Shown piece by piece: positions 1 through 6,881 of a DNA stretch of 12,289 bases. Source of the DNA: Gaiellasilicea sp035645095 (GTDB lineage Bacteria > Actinomycetota > Thermoleophilia > Gaiellales > Gaiellaceae); NCBI GenBank assembly GCA_035645095.1, contig DASQNG010000165.1, positions 1 through 12,289 of the forward strand, given 5' to 3'. The position numbers and the translations under genes were made by a program. Each line of letters starts with the position of its first letter. Positions within the stretch are counted from its first letter, which is position 1. The notes below the pieces were generated by a model. It was not told the origin of the DNA. It saw nothing but the letters and a program-made list of their open reading frames with translations, and made no database searches.

Positions 1-1316
1 CGGCCGAGGCCGCCGCCGCCGCGAAGCCGCTCGCGCGGTTCTTCGACGGCGACGGCTACAGCGTCGTCGCAGGGCGGGCCGCGCTGCTCGCGCGTGCGGC
101 CGAGCCGGCGGACGGCGTGCGGCGGGCGGCGCAGGCCGGCGCCTCGGCCGTCCTGCTCGACGGGCCGGTGCCCGCCGGGGCCCTCGGCCTCGACGAGCGG
201 GTCTCGGCGCCCGTCGTCGGTCTGCCTCCGACGGCCGCCCGCGCTGCCCGGACGGCGCTGGCTCGAGGAGCGGAGGTGCGGGTCGCGCTCGGGCGGGTCA
301 CGTGGGACGAGAACGCGACCCGCAGCCGCATCGCTCCGTTCTCGTCGCGCGGGCTCTCGTTCGGCGGGGGCGTCAAGCCTGAGCTTGTCGGGCCCGGCGT
401 CGAGCTGCTCACCGCCGACAGCGGCCGGAACCCCGACCGCACGCCCCGCTTCGCGACGCTGAGCGGCGCGAGCGCCGCTGCGGCCGTCGTCGGCGGTGCC
501 GCGGCGCTCGTGGCACAGGCGCGGCCGAACCTCGACGCCGCCGGGCTGAAGAGCGTCCTCGTCGGGACGGCGTCGCCTCTCCGCGAGGCGCCGGCGGCCG
601 CGCAGGGAACGGGGCTCGCCGATCCCGCCGCGGGGGTTGTCGCCGAGGTCGCGGCGCGGCCGGCCGCGATCGCGTTCGGCGCGGCCGACAAGTCCGGCTG
701 GAGCTCGAAGCGGCGCCTCCAGGTGACGAACGTGACGAACCGTCGTGTCACCGTCACCATCGACGCGGGCGCGGAGGGGATCGCCGGCGTCCGGGTGGTG
801 GCCGAGCCGGCGCGGCTCGTCCTCGCGGCCGGGGAGCGGCTCCCGGTGCAGCTCACGGCCCGCGTCTCCTTCGTTCCACGCGGCGCCGGCGCGATCAGCG
901 GCACGATTCGGCTCGGCTCTACCGGCGGGCTCGTGCTGCGCGTGCCGTGGGCGGTTGCGCTTCCCTCCGCGGGAACGCCGCTGCTGCACTCGGTCCGGAT
1001 CTCCCCCCAGGCGTTCTCCGCCTCCGACAGCGCGCCGGCCGTCGTCAGCGTCCGCGCCGGCGGCCTCACCACCGACGGCGGGCTGCCGCAGCTGCAGCCG
1101 CTCGCACGCCTCGACGTCGACCTCTGGAGGGGCACGGAGCGGCTCGGCCTGCTCGCGCGCCTCCGCGACGTGCTGCCCGGCAACTACGCGTTCGGCATCA
1201 CCGGCCGGGGCCCGCGCGGCGGCGCACTCGGACACGGCGCCTATCGCCTCAGGGTCGTCGCCGTCCCTCCCGCGGGCGACACCCAGGCCACGTGGGTGCC
1301 GTTCCGGATCCGGTAG
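1..1316 (+). CDS. S8 (subtilisin-like) family protein, C-terminal part, cut by the left window edge
   Basis: The reading frame is open from the first full codon at position 3 to a TAG at 1314-1316, so the N-terminus lies outside the window; the internal GTG at 117 is just a Val codon. The first ~85 residues resemble the PA insert of secreted subtilases (a VRRAAQAGASAVLLDG stretch). An FSSRG motif and a VKPELVGPG stretch follow, the latter matching the usual LKPDVTAPG. The catalytic-Ser block reads LSGASAAAAVVGGAAAL: Ser is kept (codon 471-473), but the usual GTSMAAPHVAG has lost Met, Pro and His. A QGTGLADPAAGV segment and about 220 residues of beta-rich, Fn3-like tail follow, typical of large exported subtilases. 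The Asp and His residues are not visible here, so activity cannot be judged; it may be a slow or inactive relative. It ends 26 bases before the glutamate dehydrogenase gene. Confidence 0.85.
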   Translation, partial: AEAAAAAKPLARFFDGDGYSVVAGRAALLARAAEPADGVRRAAQAGASAVLLDGPVPAGALGLDERVSAPVVGLPPTAARAARTALARGAEVRVALGRVTWDENATRSRIAPFSSRGLSFGGGVKPELVGPGVELLTADSGRNPDRTPRFATLSGASAAAAVVGGAAALVAQARPNLDAAGLKSVLVGTASPLREAPAAAQGTGLADPAAGVVAEVAARPAAIAFGAADKSGWSSKRRLQVTNVTNRRVTVTIDAGAEGIAGVRVVAEPARLVLAAGERLPVQLTARVSFVPRGAGAISGTIRLGSTGGLVLRVPWAVALPSAGTPLLHSVRISPQAFSASDSAPAVVSVRAGGLTTDGGLPQLQPLARLDVDLWRGTERLGLLARLRDVLPGNYAFGITGRGPRGGALGHGAYRLRVVAVPPAGDTQATWVPFRIR

Positions 1317-1326
1317 CGGGCGGATG

Positions 1327-1332
1327 TAGACT
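1327..1332 (+). promoter_or_regulatory. Probable -10 box TAGACT for the glutamate dehydrogenase gene
   Basis: TAGACT fits the TAnnnT pattern common in actinobacterial -10 boxes and lies exactly 10 bases before the ATG at 1343. No Shine-Dalgarno sequence is visible in between, so the transcript would be leaderless or have a leader of a few bases. The same arrangement (TAGGCT, 10 bases, ATG) precedes the carboxylate-amine ligase gene. No convincing -35 is seen. Confidence 0.5.
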
Positions 1333-1342
1333 CCGCGCCGCG

Positions 1343-2617
1343 ATGGCGACGACGGAGCCTTCGGCCTCCCACCTGCAGCAGAATCCGTACGACCTCGCGC
1401 GTCAGCAGCTGCGCCGGGTGGGCGAGACGTTCGGGATCGACGGGAATCTGATCGCCGTCCTCGAGCAGACGAAGAAGACGGTCGAGGTGTCGATTCCCGT
1501 CCAGATGGACGACGGCGACGTCGAGGTCTACAACGGCTTCCGCGTCACCCACAACATCGCGCGCGGCCCGTCGAAGGGAGGCATCCGGTACCACCCGGGC
1601 GTCACCCGCGACGAAGTGAAGGCGCTCTCGATGTGGATGACGTGGAAGTGCGCCCTGATGAGCCTCCCCTTCGGTGGTGCGAAGGGCGGCGTCGTCTGCG
1701 ACCCGAAGCGGATGTCGCGTCGCGAGCTCGAGCGGATGACGCGCCGCTACACGAGCGAGATCATCAACGAGATCGGCCCGGAGAAGGACATTCCGGCGCC
1801 GGACGTCGGCACCGACGAGAGCGTGATGGCGTGGATCTTCGACACGTTCTCGATGAACAAGGGGCACTCGGTGCTCGGAGTCGTGACGGGGAAACCGCTT
1901 GCGATCGGCGGCTCCCTCGGCCGGCGCGAGGCCACGGCGCGCGGCGCTCTCTACTGCATCGAGGACGTGCTGAAGGAGGATGGGGGCACGCTGGAGGGGC
2001 TGCGCGTGGCGGTCCAGGGCGCCGGCAAGGTCGGCGGTGTGCTCGCGCGGATCCTCGCGGAGCGCGGCGCGTCCGTCGTCGCCATCTCGGACTCCTGCGG
2101 CGGGATCCACGCGCCGAAGGGCCTCGATGTCGGCGCGGCGCTCGCCCACAAGGCGGAGCACGGGACGTTTGTCGACTTCCGCGGCGCCGACGAGGTGACG
2201 AACGAGGAGCTGCTCGTGCTGGACTGCGACGTGCTGGCGCCGTCCGCGCTCGAGCAGGTGATCACCGTCGACAACGCGAGCCAGGTGAAGGCGCGGATCG
2301 TCTGCGAGTGCGCGAACGGGCCCGTGACGCCGGCAGCCGACGAGATCCTCGAGGACCGCGGCGTCGTCGTGCTCCCGGACGTGCTCGCGAACGCGGGCGG
2401 CGTCGTCGTCTCGTACTTCGAGTGGGTGCAGGGCCTCCAGGAGTACTTCTGGAAGGAGGAGCAGGTGAACGAACGGCTGAACGGCATCATCACCCGCGCC
2501 TTCGACGAGACCTGGCATACGCACGAGCAGCACGGAACGAGCCTCCGCATGGCGGCCTACGGCATCGCCGTGCGTCGCGTCGCCGAGGCCACCGTCACGC
2601 GTGGCCTCTACCCGTAG
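1343..2617 (+). CDS. Glutamate dehydrogenase (Glu/Leu/Phe/Val dehydrogenase family)
   Basis: This 424-aa cytoplasmic enzyme should catalyse the reversible oxidative deamination of glutamate to 2-oxoglutarate and ammonia with NAD(P). The N-terminal substrate domain carries GPSKGGIRYHP (Lys78), WKCALM (Lys102), GGAKGG (Lys114, the catalytic Lys position) and PAPDVGT (Asp154, the proton-transfer Asp position). The C-terminal Rossmann domain has VQGAGKVGG (GxGxxG at 226-231) and AISDSCGGI at the cofactor ribose site. The length is normal for hexameric bacterial enzymes. The ATG at 1343 was chosen because it begins the conserved N-terminus and follows a -10-like box; upstream in-frame codons overlap the previous gene. 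Cofactor preference cannot be read with certainty. Its 3' end overlaps the next gene by 17 bases, which suggests a shared transcript. A leucine or phenylalanine dehydrogenase is less likely, because those are usually shorter. Confidence 0.95.
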   Translation: MATTEPSASHLQQNPYDLARQQLRRVGETFGIDGNLIAVLEQTKKTVEVSIPVQMDDGDVEVYNGFRVTHNIARGPSKGGIRYHPGVTRDEVKALSMWMTWKCALMSLPFGGAKGGVVCDPKRMSRRELERMTRRYTSEIINEIGPEKDIPAPDVGTDESVMAWIFDTFSMNKGHSVLGVVTGKPLAIGGSLGRREATARGALYCIEDVLKEDGGTLEGLRVAVQGAGKVGGVLARILAERGASVVAISDSCGGIHAPKGLDVGAALAHKAEHGTFVDFRGADEVTNEELLVLDCDVLAPSALEQVITVDNASQVKARIVCECANGPVTPAADEILEDRGVVVLPDVLANAGGVVVSYFEWVQGLQEYFWKEEQVNERLNGIITRAFDETWHTHEQHGTSLRMAAYGIAVRRVAEATVTRGLYP

Positions 2618-2846
2618 CAGTCGCGTCACCGTCTACTCCGCTGCGGGCTGCCACCTCTGCGAGCGTGCGGTCGAGGTCGTGGCGGAGGTCTGCGGCGCCG
2701 CTGCGGCCGTCGTCGACATCACCGGCGACCCCGTGCTGGAGGCGCGCTACCGCACCCGCATCCCGGTCGTCGAGGTCGACGGCGAGGTCGCGTTCACCTA
2801 CTTCGTGCGGCCGGACGCGCTCCGCGAGCGGCTCCGCCGGGCCTGA
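2601..2846 (+). CDS. Glutaredoxin-like small thiol protein (CxxC)
   Basis: This 81-aa protein has the thioredoxin-fold pattern of short glutaredoxin-like proteins: a first beta strand (VTVYSAAG), then the redox motif CHLC (Cys17, Cys20), and a RIPVVEVDGEV stretch with the expected cis-Pro at 55. It probably carries out thiol-disulfide exchange in the cytoplasm; its partner is unknown. The GTG at 2601 is the only reasonable start. It lies inside the end of the glutamate dehydrogenase gene (17-base overlap), so translational coupling is likely. A glutaredoxin-like gene just before rex is a known actinobacterial gene order, which supports a redox role. It could be called glutaredoxin or DUF836-type; the sequence does not separate these. 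Confidence 0.85.
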   Translation: MASTRSSRVTVYSAAGCHLCERAVEVVAEVCGAAAAVVDITGDPVLEARYRTRIPVVEVDGEVAFTYFVRPDALRERLRRA

Positions 2847-2883
2847 CGGTTCCGCTGCGCGTGCGGAGGCGCCGCTGGCATCA

Positions 2884-2900
2884 TGTGACTTCGTGTCACA
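2884..2900 (+). promoter_or_regulatory. Palindromic operator before rex, probable Rex-type site
   Basis: TGTGAC-TTCGT-GTCACA is a perfect 6-bp inverted repeat with a 5-base centre. It ends 15 bases before the rex start codon. The Rex consensus is TTGTGAA-N4-TTCACAA, and rex autoregulation through such a site is established in Streptomyces. Here the right half (TCACAA) matches fully, but the TGTGA/TCACA halves are 7 bases apart instead of 6. CRP/FNR-type proteins bind related sequences, so identity as a Rex site rests mainly on position. Confidence 0.55.
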
Positions 2901-2910
2901 AAGAAGGGGG
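2901..2910 (+). promoter_or_regulatory. Ribosome binding site for rex
   Basis: The purine tract AAGAAGGGGG lies 5 bases before the GTG at 2916 and directly touches the upstream palindrome. It supports GTG 2916 as the rex start. A protein bound to the palindrome would sit against the translation start region. Confidence 0.6.
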
Positions 2911-2915
2911 GCCGC

Positions 2916-3536
2916 GTGGCGGATCGCTTGACGGTGGGAGTGGCTGCTCGCCTGAGCCGGTACCTGCAGGTGCTGACGCAGGCGAAGAAGATGGGGAAGG
3001 ACCGGATCTCTTCGCAGGAGATCTCGGACTACACCAACATCAATGCCACGCAGATCCGGCGCGACCTTTCCGGCTTCGGCAAGTTCGGCAAGCGGGGGGT
3101 CGGCTACAACATCGACTCGCTGCTCGGCGAAATCAGGAAGATCCTCCGCACGCAGGGGCAGCACAACATCGCACTGATCGGCGCCGGGCGCCTCGGTCAG
3201 GCGATCGCGAGCTCACCCATTTTCGGGGAGCACGGCATCAACATCGCCGCCGTCTTCGACACGGACCCGGAGAAGGCGGGCCGCACGATCGGCGCGTTGA
3301 AGGTGTCGCCGTACTCGGAGCTGAAGCGCGTCGTGCGCGAGAACAACATCATCGTCGGCGTCCTCGCCGTCCCCGCCGGAGGTGCGCAGGCTGCGGCGAA
3401 CGACCTGATCGACGCGGGCGTGAAGATCATCTTCAACTACTCGGAGGGGCTGCTCGACGTCCCGCCGGACGTCGCGGTACACGCCTCGAATCCCGCCGTC
3501 GAGCTGCTGTACGCGCTGTACTTCCACCTGACGTAG
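2916..3536 (+). CDS. rex: Redox-sensing transcriptional repressor Rex
   Basis: This 206-aa homodimeric repressor senses the NADH/NAD+ ratio. The N-terminal winged-helix domain (about 1-80) has the family signature ISSQEISDYTNINATQIRRD followed by LSGFGKFGKRGVGYNI. The Rossmann domain has IALIGAGRLGQAIA (GxGxxG at 89-94; Arg where many homologues have Asn) and FDTDP with Asp115 at the NAD ribose position. The C-terminal helix (NPAVELLYALYFHL) is the dimer-swapped helix of the family. The length is normal and the GTG start is backed by an AAGAAGGGGG tract. A palindrome resembling a Rex operator lies just upstream, suggesting autoregulation. In Streptomyces rex is followed by hemA; here a terminator-like hairpin and a secreted protease follow, so the heme link is not present locally. 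Confidence 0.95.
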   Translation: MADRLTVGVAARLSRYLQVLTQAKKMGKDRISSQEISDYTNINATQIRRDLSGFGKFGKRGVGYNIDSLLGEIRKILRTQGQHNIALIGAGRLGQAIASSPIFGEHGINIAAVFDTDPEKAGRTIGALKVSPYSELKRVVRENNIIVGVLAVPAGGAQAAANDLIDAGVKIIFNYSEGLLDVPPDVAVHASNPAVELLYALYFHLT

Positions 3537-3545
3537 CCCGACATA

Positions 3546-3563
3546 ACCGGCCTTCCGGCCGGT
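3546..3563 (+). terminator. Hairpin after rex
   Basis: ACCGGCC-TTCC-GGCCGGT is a perfect 7-bp stem with a 4-base loop, starting 9 bases after the rex stop. No T-run follows (GGGCTGG), so it is a weak intrinsic terminator or an mRNA 3'-end stabiliser. Confidence 0.5.
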
Positions 3564-3578
3564 GGGCTGGTTCTCGGC

Positions 3579-3607
3579 TTGACAGGTTGCGGCCGGCGCG
3601 GGACACT
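3579..3607 (+). promoter_or_regulatory. Promoter of the secreted S8 protease gene
   Basis: A perfect -35 TTGACA (3579-3584) is separated by 17 bases from GACACT (3602-3607), which keeps the A and T at -10 positions 2, 4 and 6. Transcription would start near 3613-3615 and leave a leader of about 58 bases. This is the best housekeeping-sigma promoter in the window. Confidence 0.6.
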
Positions 3608-3628
3608 CGCTGGCGTGCAGGGGAGCAC

Positions 3629-3647
3629 GCGCGCCGGCACGGCGCGC
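3629..3647 (+). other. Leader hairpin in the S8 protease mRNA
   Basis: GCGCGCCG-GCA-CGGCGCGC is a perfect 8-bp stem with a 3-base loop. It lies between the predicted transcription start and the ribosome binding site and ends 6 bases before it. It could protect the 5' end or influence translation; it is not followed by T's and so is unlikely to terminate. Confidence 0.5.
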
Positions 3648-3653
3648 ACAACT

Positions 3654-3663
3654 GAGGGGAGAG
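3654..3663 (+). promoter_or_regulatory. Ribosome binding site fixing the S8 protease start
   Basis: GAGGGGAGAG lies 8 bases before the ATG at 3672. It fixes that ATG, rather than the longer in-frame extension reaching back to 3579, as the start. The protein from 3672 also begins with a proper signal peptide. Confidence 0.65.
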
Positions 3664-3671
3664 ACACGCTG

Positions 3672-6600
3672 ATGAGCAGACGAACGCGGGGCCTCCTGGG
3701 CCTCGTCTTTGCAGCGGCAATCGTCGCCGTCCCGGTCGCATCGGCCGGACCGGCGGTCGAGGAGTTGGCCGAGGGCACGACGTCCTCGTGGACGCCGGCC
3801 ACACACGCGAACGCGCCTGTGACGGTCATGGTGCAGGTCGCGGGCGACCCGGTCGCACTGGTAGAGGCGAACGCGGGCCGCAAGCTCGGCAAGAGTGAGA
3901 AGGCGAAGGTCGCCGCCGACCTCGAGGCGCGCCAGGACGGGCTGAAGCCGGCCCTCCAGCGGCTCGGCGCGACGATCCTCGACGACTACCAGTACGCCTA
4001 CAACGGCATCAAGATCCAGGTCTCCGCGTCGAAGGCAGCGGCGATCGAGGCTCTGCCGGGGGTCGTCGCCTTGCGCGAGATCCAGCTGATGGAGCCCGAT
4101 CACACGAACAGCGTTCCGCTCATCGGCGCGCCTGCCGTCTGGAATGGTCCGGGCGGCTTCCGGGGCGAGAACGTGAAAATCGCGATCATCGACACCGGCA
4201 TCGACTACACACACGCGACCTTCGGCGGCCCCGGGACCGTCGCCGCCTATGAAGCCGCGAACGCTGCCGACACGCTCGCGCCGCCGCCGACGCTGATGGG
4301 ACCCGCCGCGCCGAAGGTCAAGGGCGGCATCGATCTCGTCGGAGACGCCTACAACGCATCCGCCGCAGCGGGGAGTCCGGCATTGACGCCGAACCCGGAT
4401 CCGAACCCGCTCGACTGCAACGGGCACGGCACACACGTGGCCGGCTCCGCAGCAGGATTCGGCGTGAGGCCCGACGGGAGCACCTACCCGGGTCCCTTCG
4501 ACCCGACGACGTACACCGCGAACACGTTCCGGATCGGCCCGGGCGTCGCCCCGCGGGCGGATCTCTATGCAGTCCGCGTCTTCGGCTGCGCCGGCTCCAC
4601 GAACGTCACCGTGGACGCGATCGAGTGGGCCGTCGCGAACGACATGGACGTGATCAACATGTCGCTCGGATCGGCCTTCGGTTCCGCCGACGACCCGTCC
4701 GCAGCGGCGGCCACGAACGCCGCCAAGGCGGGCGTGATCGTCGTCACGTCGGCCGGGAACAGCGGCGCGGCGCAGTACATCGGCGGCTCGCCAGGGACCT
4801 CGACAGGCGTGATCAGCGTCGCGGCGAACGACGCGAATCCTGGATTCCCGGGCGCGACGATCGCGCTCCCGTCGGGGACGATCCAGGCGATCAACGCCAA
4901 CGGCGCGGACTTCTCGCCGATGTCGCTGGAGGTCAAGGTGCTGCGGACGTCGACGGGTGCCGTCAGCCTCGGCTGCGACCCGGCCGAGTACGTGAGCCAG
5001 GGAGTGGCCGGCAAGCTCGTCGTGACGGTGCGCGGCACCTGCGCGCGGGTCGCCCGGGCGATCTACGGCCAGAAGGCGGGTGCGGCCGCGGTCGTGATGG
5101 TGGACACCTCGGCGAATCTGCCGCCGTTCGAGGGGCCGATCACGTCGAACCCGGACACCGGCGAGCAGTACACGGTGACGATCCCGTTCCTCGGCGTCCG
5201 CGGGCTGCTCTCCAATGCGGCGTCCGACGGCGCGAAGCTCGTCGCCGCGGACGGCGCGACGGTCGCCGTCTCGCCTGCCGTGCTCGCGAACCCGAACTTC
5301 ACCGGCTTCGCGTCGTTCACCTCCGGCGGCCCGCGCAGGAACGACAGCTGGCTCAAGCCGGACATCACGGCTCCCGGCGTCAGCATCCTGTCGGCCGGCA
5401 ACGGCACCGGCAGCGGGGCACTTATCAACTCCGGGACCTCGATGGCCGCGCCGCACGTCGCGGGTGTCGCCGCGTTGACGCGGCAGGCGCATCCGACCTG
5501 GTCGGTGGAGGACATCAAGGCCGCCATCGTCAACACCGGCGATCCCAGCGGCGTCCTCAACTTCAGGATCAGTCGCGGTGGCTCGGGGATGGTGAATCCC
5601 CAGGGCTCGACCAGAACGATGGTCGTTGCCGTGGCCGACGAGCTGACGGCGAGCCTGAGCTACGGCTTCGAGGAGCTCAGGAACGACTACCGGAAGCAGA
5701 AGAAGCTGGAGATCCGCAACCACGGGGATGCACCGGCGACGTTCACGCTGTCGGCACTGCTGCCCCAGGGGTCGCCGCACTCGGTCTCCGTCCGCCCGGA
5801 CACGGTCACGGTTCCGGCGGGCGGGCAGGTCAACGTCCATGTGGAGCTGATCGTTCCAGCCGCCACCGTCGGTGACGCCTCAGCGTTCCGCGAAGTGGCG
5901 GGGATCGTGCGGCTGACGCCGGTGGCCGGATCGAACAACGGCGTCGTGCTCAACGTCCCCTACCTGCTCGTTCCTCGGGCGCTGTCGGACGTGAAGACGA
6001 CGCTGAGGGGTCAGCCGACGAAGGCGCGGCCGACCACGGAGGCGGTCGTCAGAAACTCTGCCGGCGCAGCCGTGTCGGGGAGCGCCGACTTCTACAACTG
6101 GGGACTGGACGACAAGAAGGACACGTCTGTCGCCTCGAACGACATTCGCGCCGTCGGGGTGCAGTCGTTCGCGAGCCCGACCGCGCAGGATCCCGACCGG
6201 CGGCTGCTCGTCTTCGCCGTCAACACGTACGACCGGTGGTCGAACGCGTCGGAAGTCGAGTTCGACATCCCGGTCGACGTCGACAACGACGGGACGTGGG
6301 ACTACACCGTCGTCGGCGCCGACCAGGGGCTGCTCCAGACGGGCAGCTTCAGCGGGAACATGGTGACGGCGATCTTCAGCACGCGGAGTCCGGGTGGCAC
6401 GCTCGTCTTCAACGCGACGGCTCCGCACGACAGCAGCACGATCCTGCTGCCGATGCGGACGAGCAACTTCTGCCGTACGGGCGAGCCGTGCATGTCGAAG
6501 ACCGGCAACGCGACCTTCACGTACGGCGCTGCGACGTTCGCGCTGCGCTTCGGGTCGACCACCGACACCGTCGACGGCGTGGCGAAGTACAGCCCGTGGG

Positions 6601-6788
6601 CGCCGACGCTCAGCGACGGCATGTTCGTCGGGCCGCTTGCGCCCGGTGAGACGGAGAGCGTTCCCGTGACGCTGAACCCGGCGAGTGCGGCCGTCGCGCC
6701 GTCGCTGGGATTGATGGTCGTCACGCACGACAACAAGAACGGCCGTGACGAGGCCGATCTGATCCGGGTTCCCGCCGCGGGCCGCTAG
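3672..6788 (+). CDS. Secreted S8 (subtilisin-like) serine protease with PA insert
   Basis: This 1038-aa exported protease starts with a signal peptide (Arg-rich start, hydrophobic core, VASA|GP cleavage site near residue 25). An I9-like inhibitory propeptide spans about 45-150. The catalytic domain is complete: Asp174 (IIDTGID), His252 (NGHGTHVAG), oxyanion Asn363 (SAGNSG) and Ser590 (GTSMAAPHVAG). A ~220-residue insert between Asn363 and Ser590 contains a PA-like domain (GKLVVTVRGTCARV). The C-terminal ~400 residues look like Fn3-type and other beta domains. They include an acidic DVDNDGTWD loop (869-877) resembling Ca-binding loops. There are exactly six Cys (249, 306, 435, 457, 934, 940), which could form three disulfides. 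No sortase or membrane anchor is seen, so it is probably released. The architecture is close to Vpr-like subtilases; the substrate is unknown. The gene has its own promoter and terminator. Confidence 0.95.
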   Translation: MSRRTRGLLGLVFAAAIVAVPVASAGPAVEELAEGTTSSWTPATHANAPVTVMVQVAGDPVALVEANAGRKLGKSEKAKVAADLEARQDGLKPALQRLGATILDDYQYAYNGIKIQVSASKAAAIEALPGVVALREIQLMEPDHTNSVPLIGAPAVWNGPGGFRGENVKIAIIDTGIDYTHATFGGPGTVAAYEAANAADTLAPPPTLMGPAAPKVKGGIDLVGDAYNASAAAGSPALTPNPDPNPLDCNGHGTHVAGSAAGFGVRPDGSTYPGPFDPTTYTANTFRIGPGVAPRADLYAVRVFGCAGSTNVTVDAIEWAVANDMDVINMSLGSAFGSADDPSAAAATNAAKAGVIVVTSAGNSGAAQYIGGSPGTSTGVISVAANDANPGFPGATIALPSGTIQAINANGADFSPMSLEVKVLRTSTGAVSLGCDPAEYVSQGVAGKLVVTVRGTCARVARAIYGQKAGAAAVVMVDTSANLPPFEGPITSNPDTGEQYTVTIPFLGVRGLLSNAASDGAKLVAADGATVAVSPAVLANPNFTGFASFTSGGPRRNDSWLKPDITAPGVSILSAGNGTGSGALINSGTSMAAPHVAGVAALTRQAHPTWSVEDIKAAIVNTGDPSGVLNFRISRGGSGMVNPQGSTRTMVVAVADELTASLSYGFEELRNDYRKQKKLEIRNHGDAPATFTLSALLPQGSPHSVSVRPDTVTVPAGGQVNVHVELIVPAATVGDASAFREVAGIVRLTPVAGSNNGVVLNVPYLLVPRALSDVKTTLRGQPTKARPTTEAVVRNSAGAAVSGSADFYNWGLDDKKDTSVASNDIRAVGVQSFASPTAQDPDRRLLVFAVNTYDRWSNASEVEFDIPVDVDNDGTWDYTVVGADQGLLQTGSFSGNMVTAIFSTRSPGGTLVFNATAPHDSSTILLPMRTSNFCRTGEPCMSKTGNATFTYGAATFALRFGSTTDTVDGVAKYSPWAPTLSDGMFVGPLAPGETESVPVTLNPASAAVAPSLGLMVVTHDNKNGRDEADLIRVPAAGR

Positions 6789-6803
6789 TCCGCGTCGTGA
6801 TCC

Positions 6804-6842
6804 GAGAGGGGGCCGGCCCGCGCCGGCCCCCTCTCTTCTCTC
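6804..6842 (+). terminator. Strong intrinsic terminator after the S8 protease gene
   Basis: GAGAGGGGGCCGGC and GCCGGCCCCCTCTC form a perfect 14-bp stem around a CCGC loop (6804-6835), followed by the pyrimidine tail TTCTCTC. It starts 15 bases after the protease stop and separates it from the glycosyltransferase gene. Confidence 0.85.
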
Positions 6843-6881
6843 GTCGCGGCGCCGGACGCCGCGAAGCGCGAGGATGCTGGC

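Noticed and set aside
2851..2867. TCCGC/GCGGA inverted repeat after the glutaredoxin-like gene as a terminator
   Set aside because: Only a 5-bp stem with a 7-base loop and no T-tract; expected often by chance at this GC content.
3579..3671. Extension of the S8 protease N-terminus by 31 codons
   Set aside because: This stretch contains the TTGACA promoter, the leader hairpin and the RBS, and the signal peptide begins at the ATG at 3672.
3213..5840. Very long open frame on the - strand (875 codons) opposite rex and the S8 protease
   Set aside because: Its translation is Arg/Asp/His/Val-rich low-complexity, as expected for the complement of high-GC coding DNA. It spans two genes with clear conserved motifs on the + strand.
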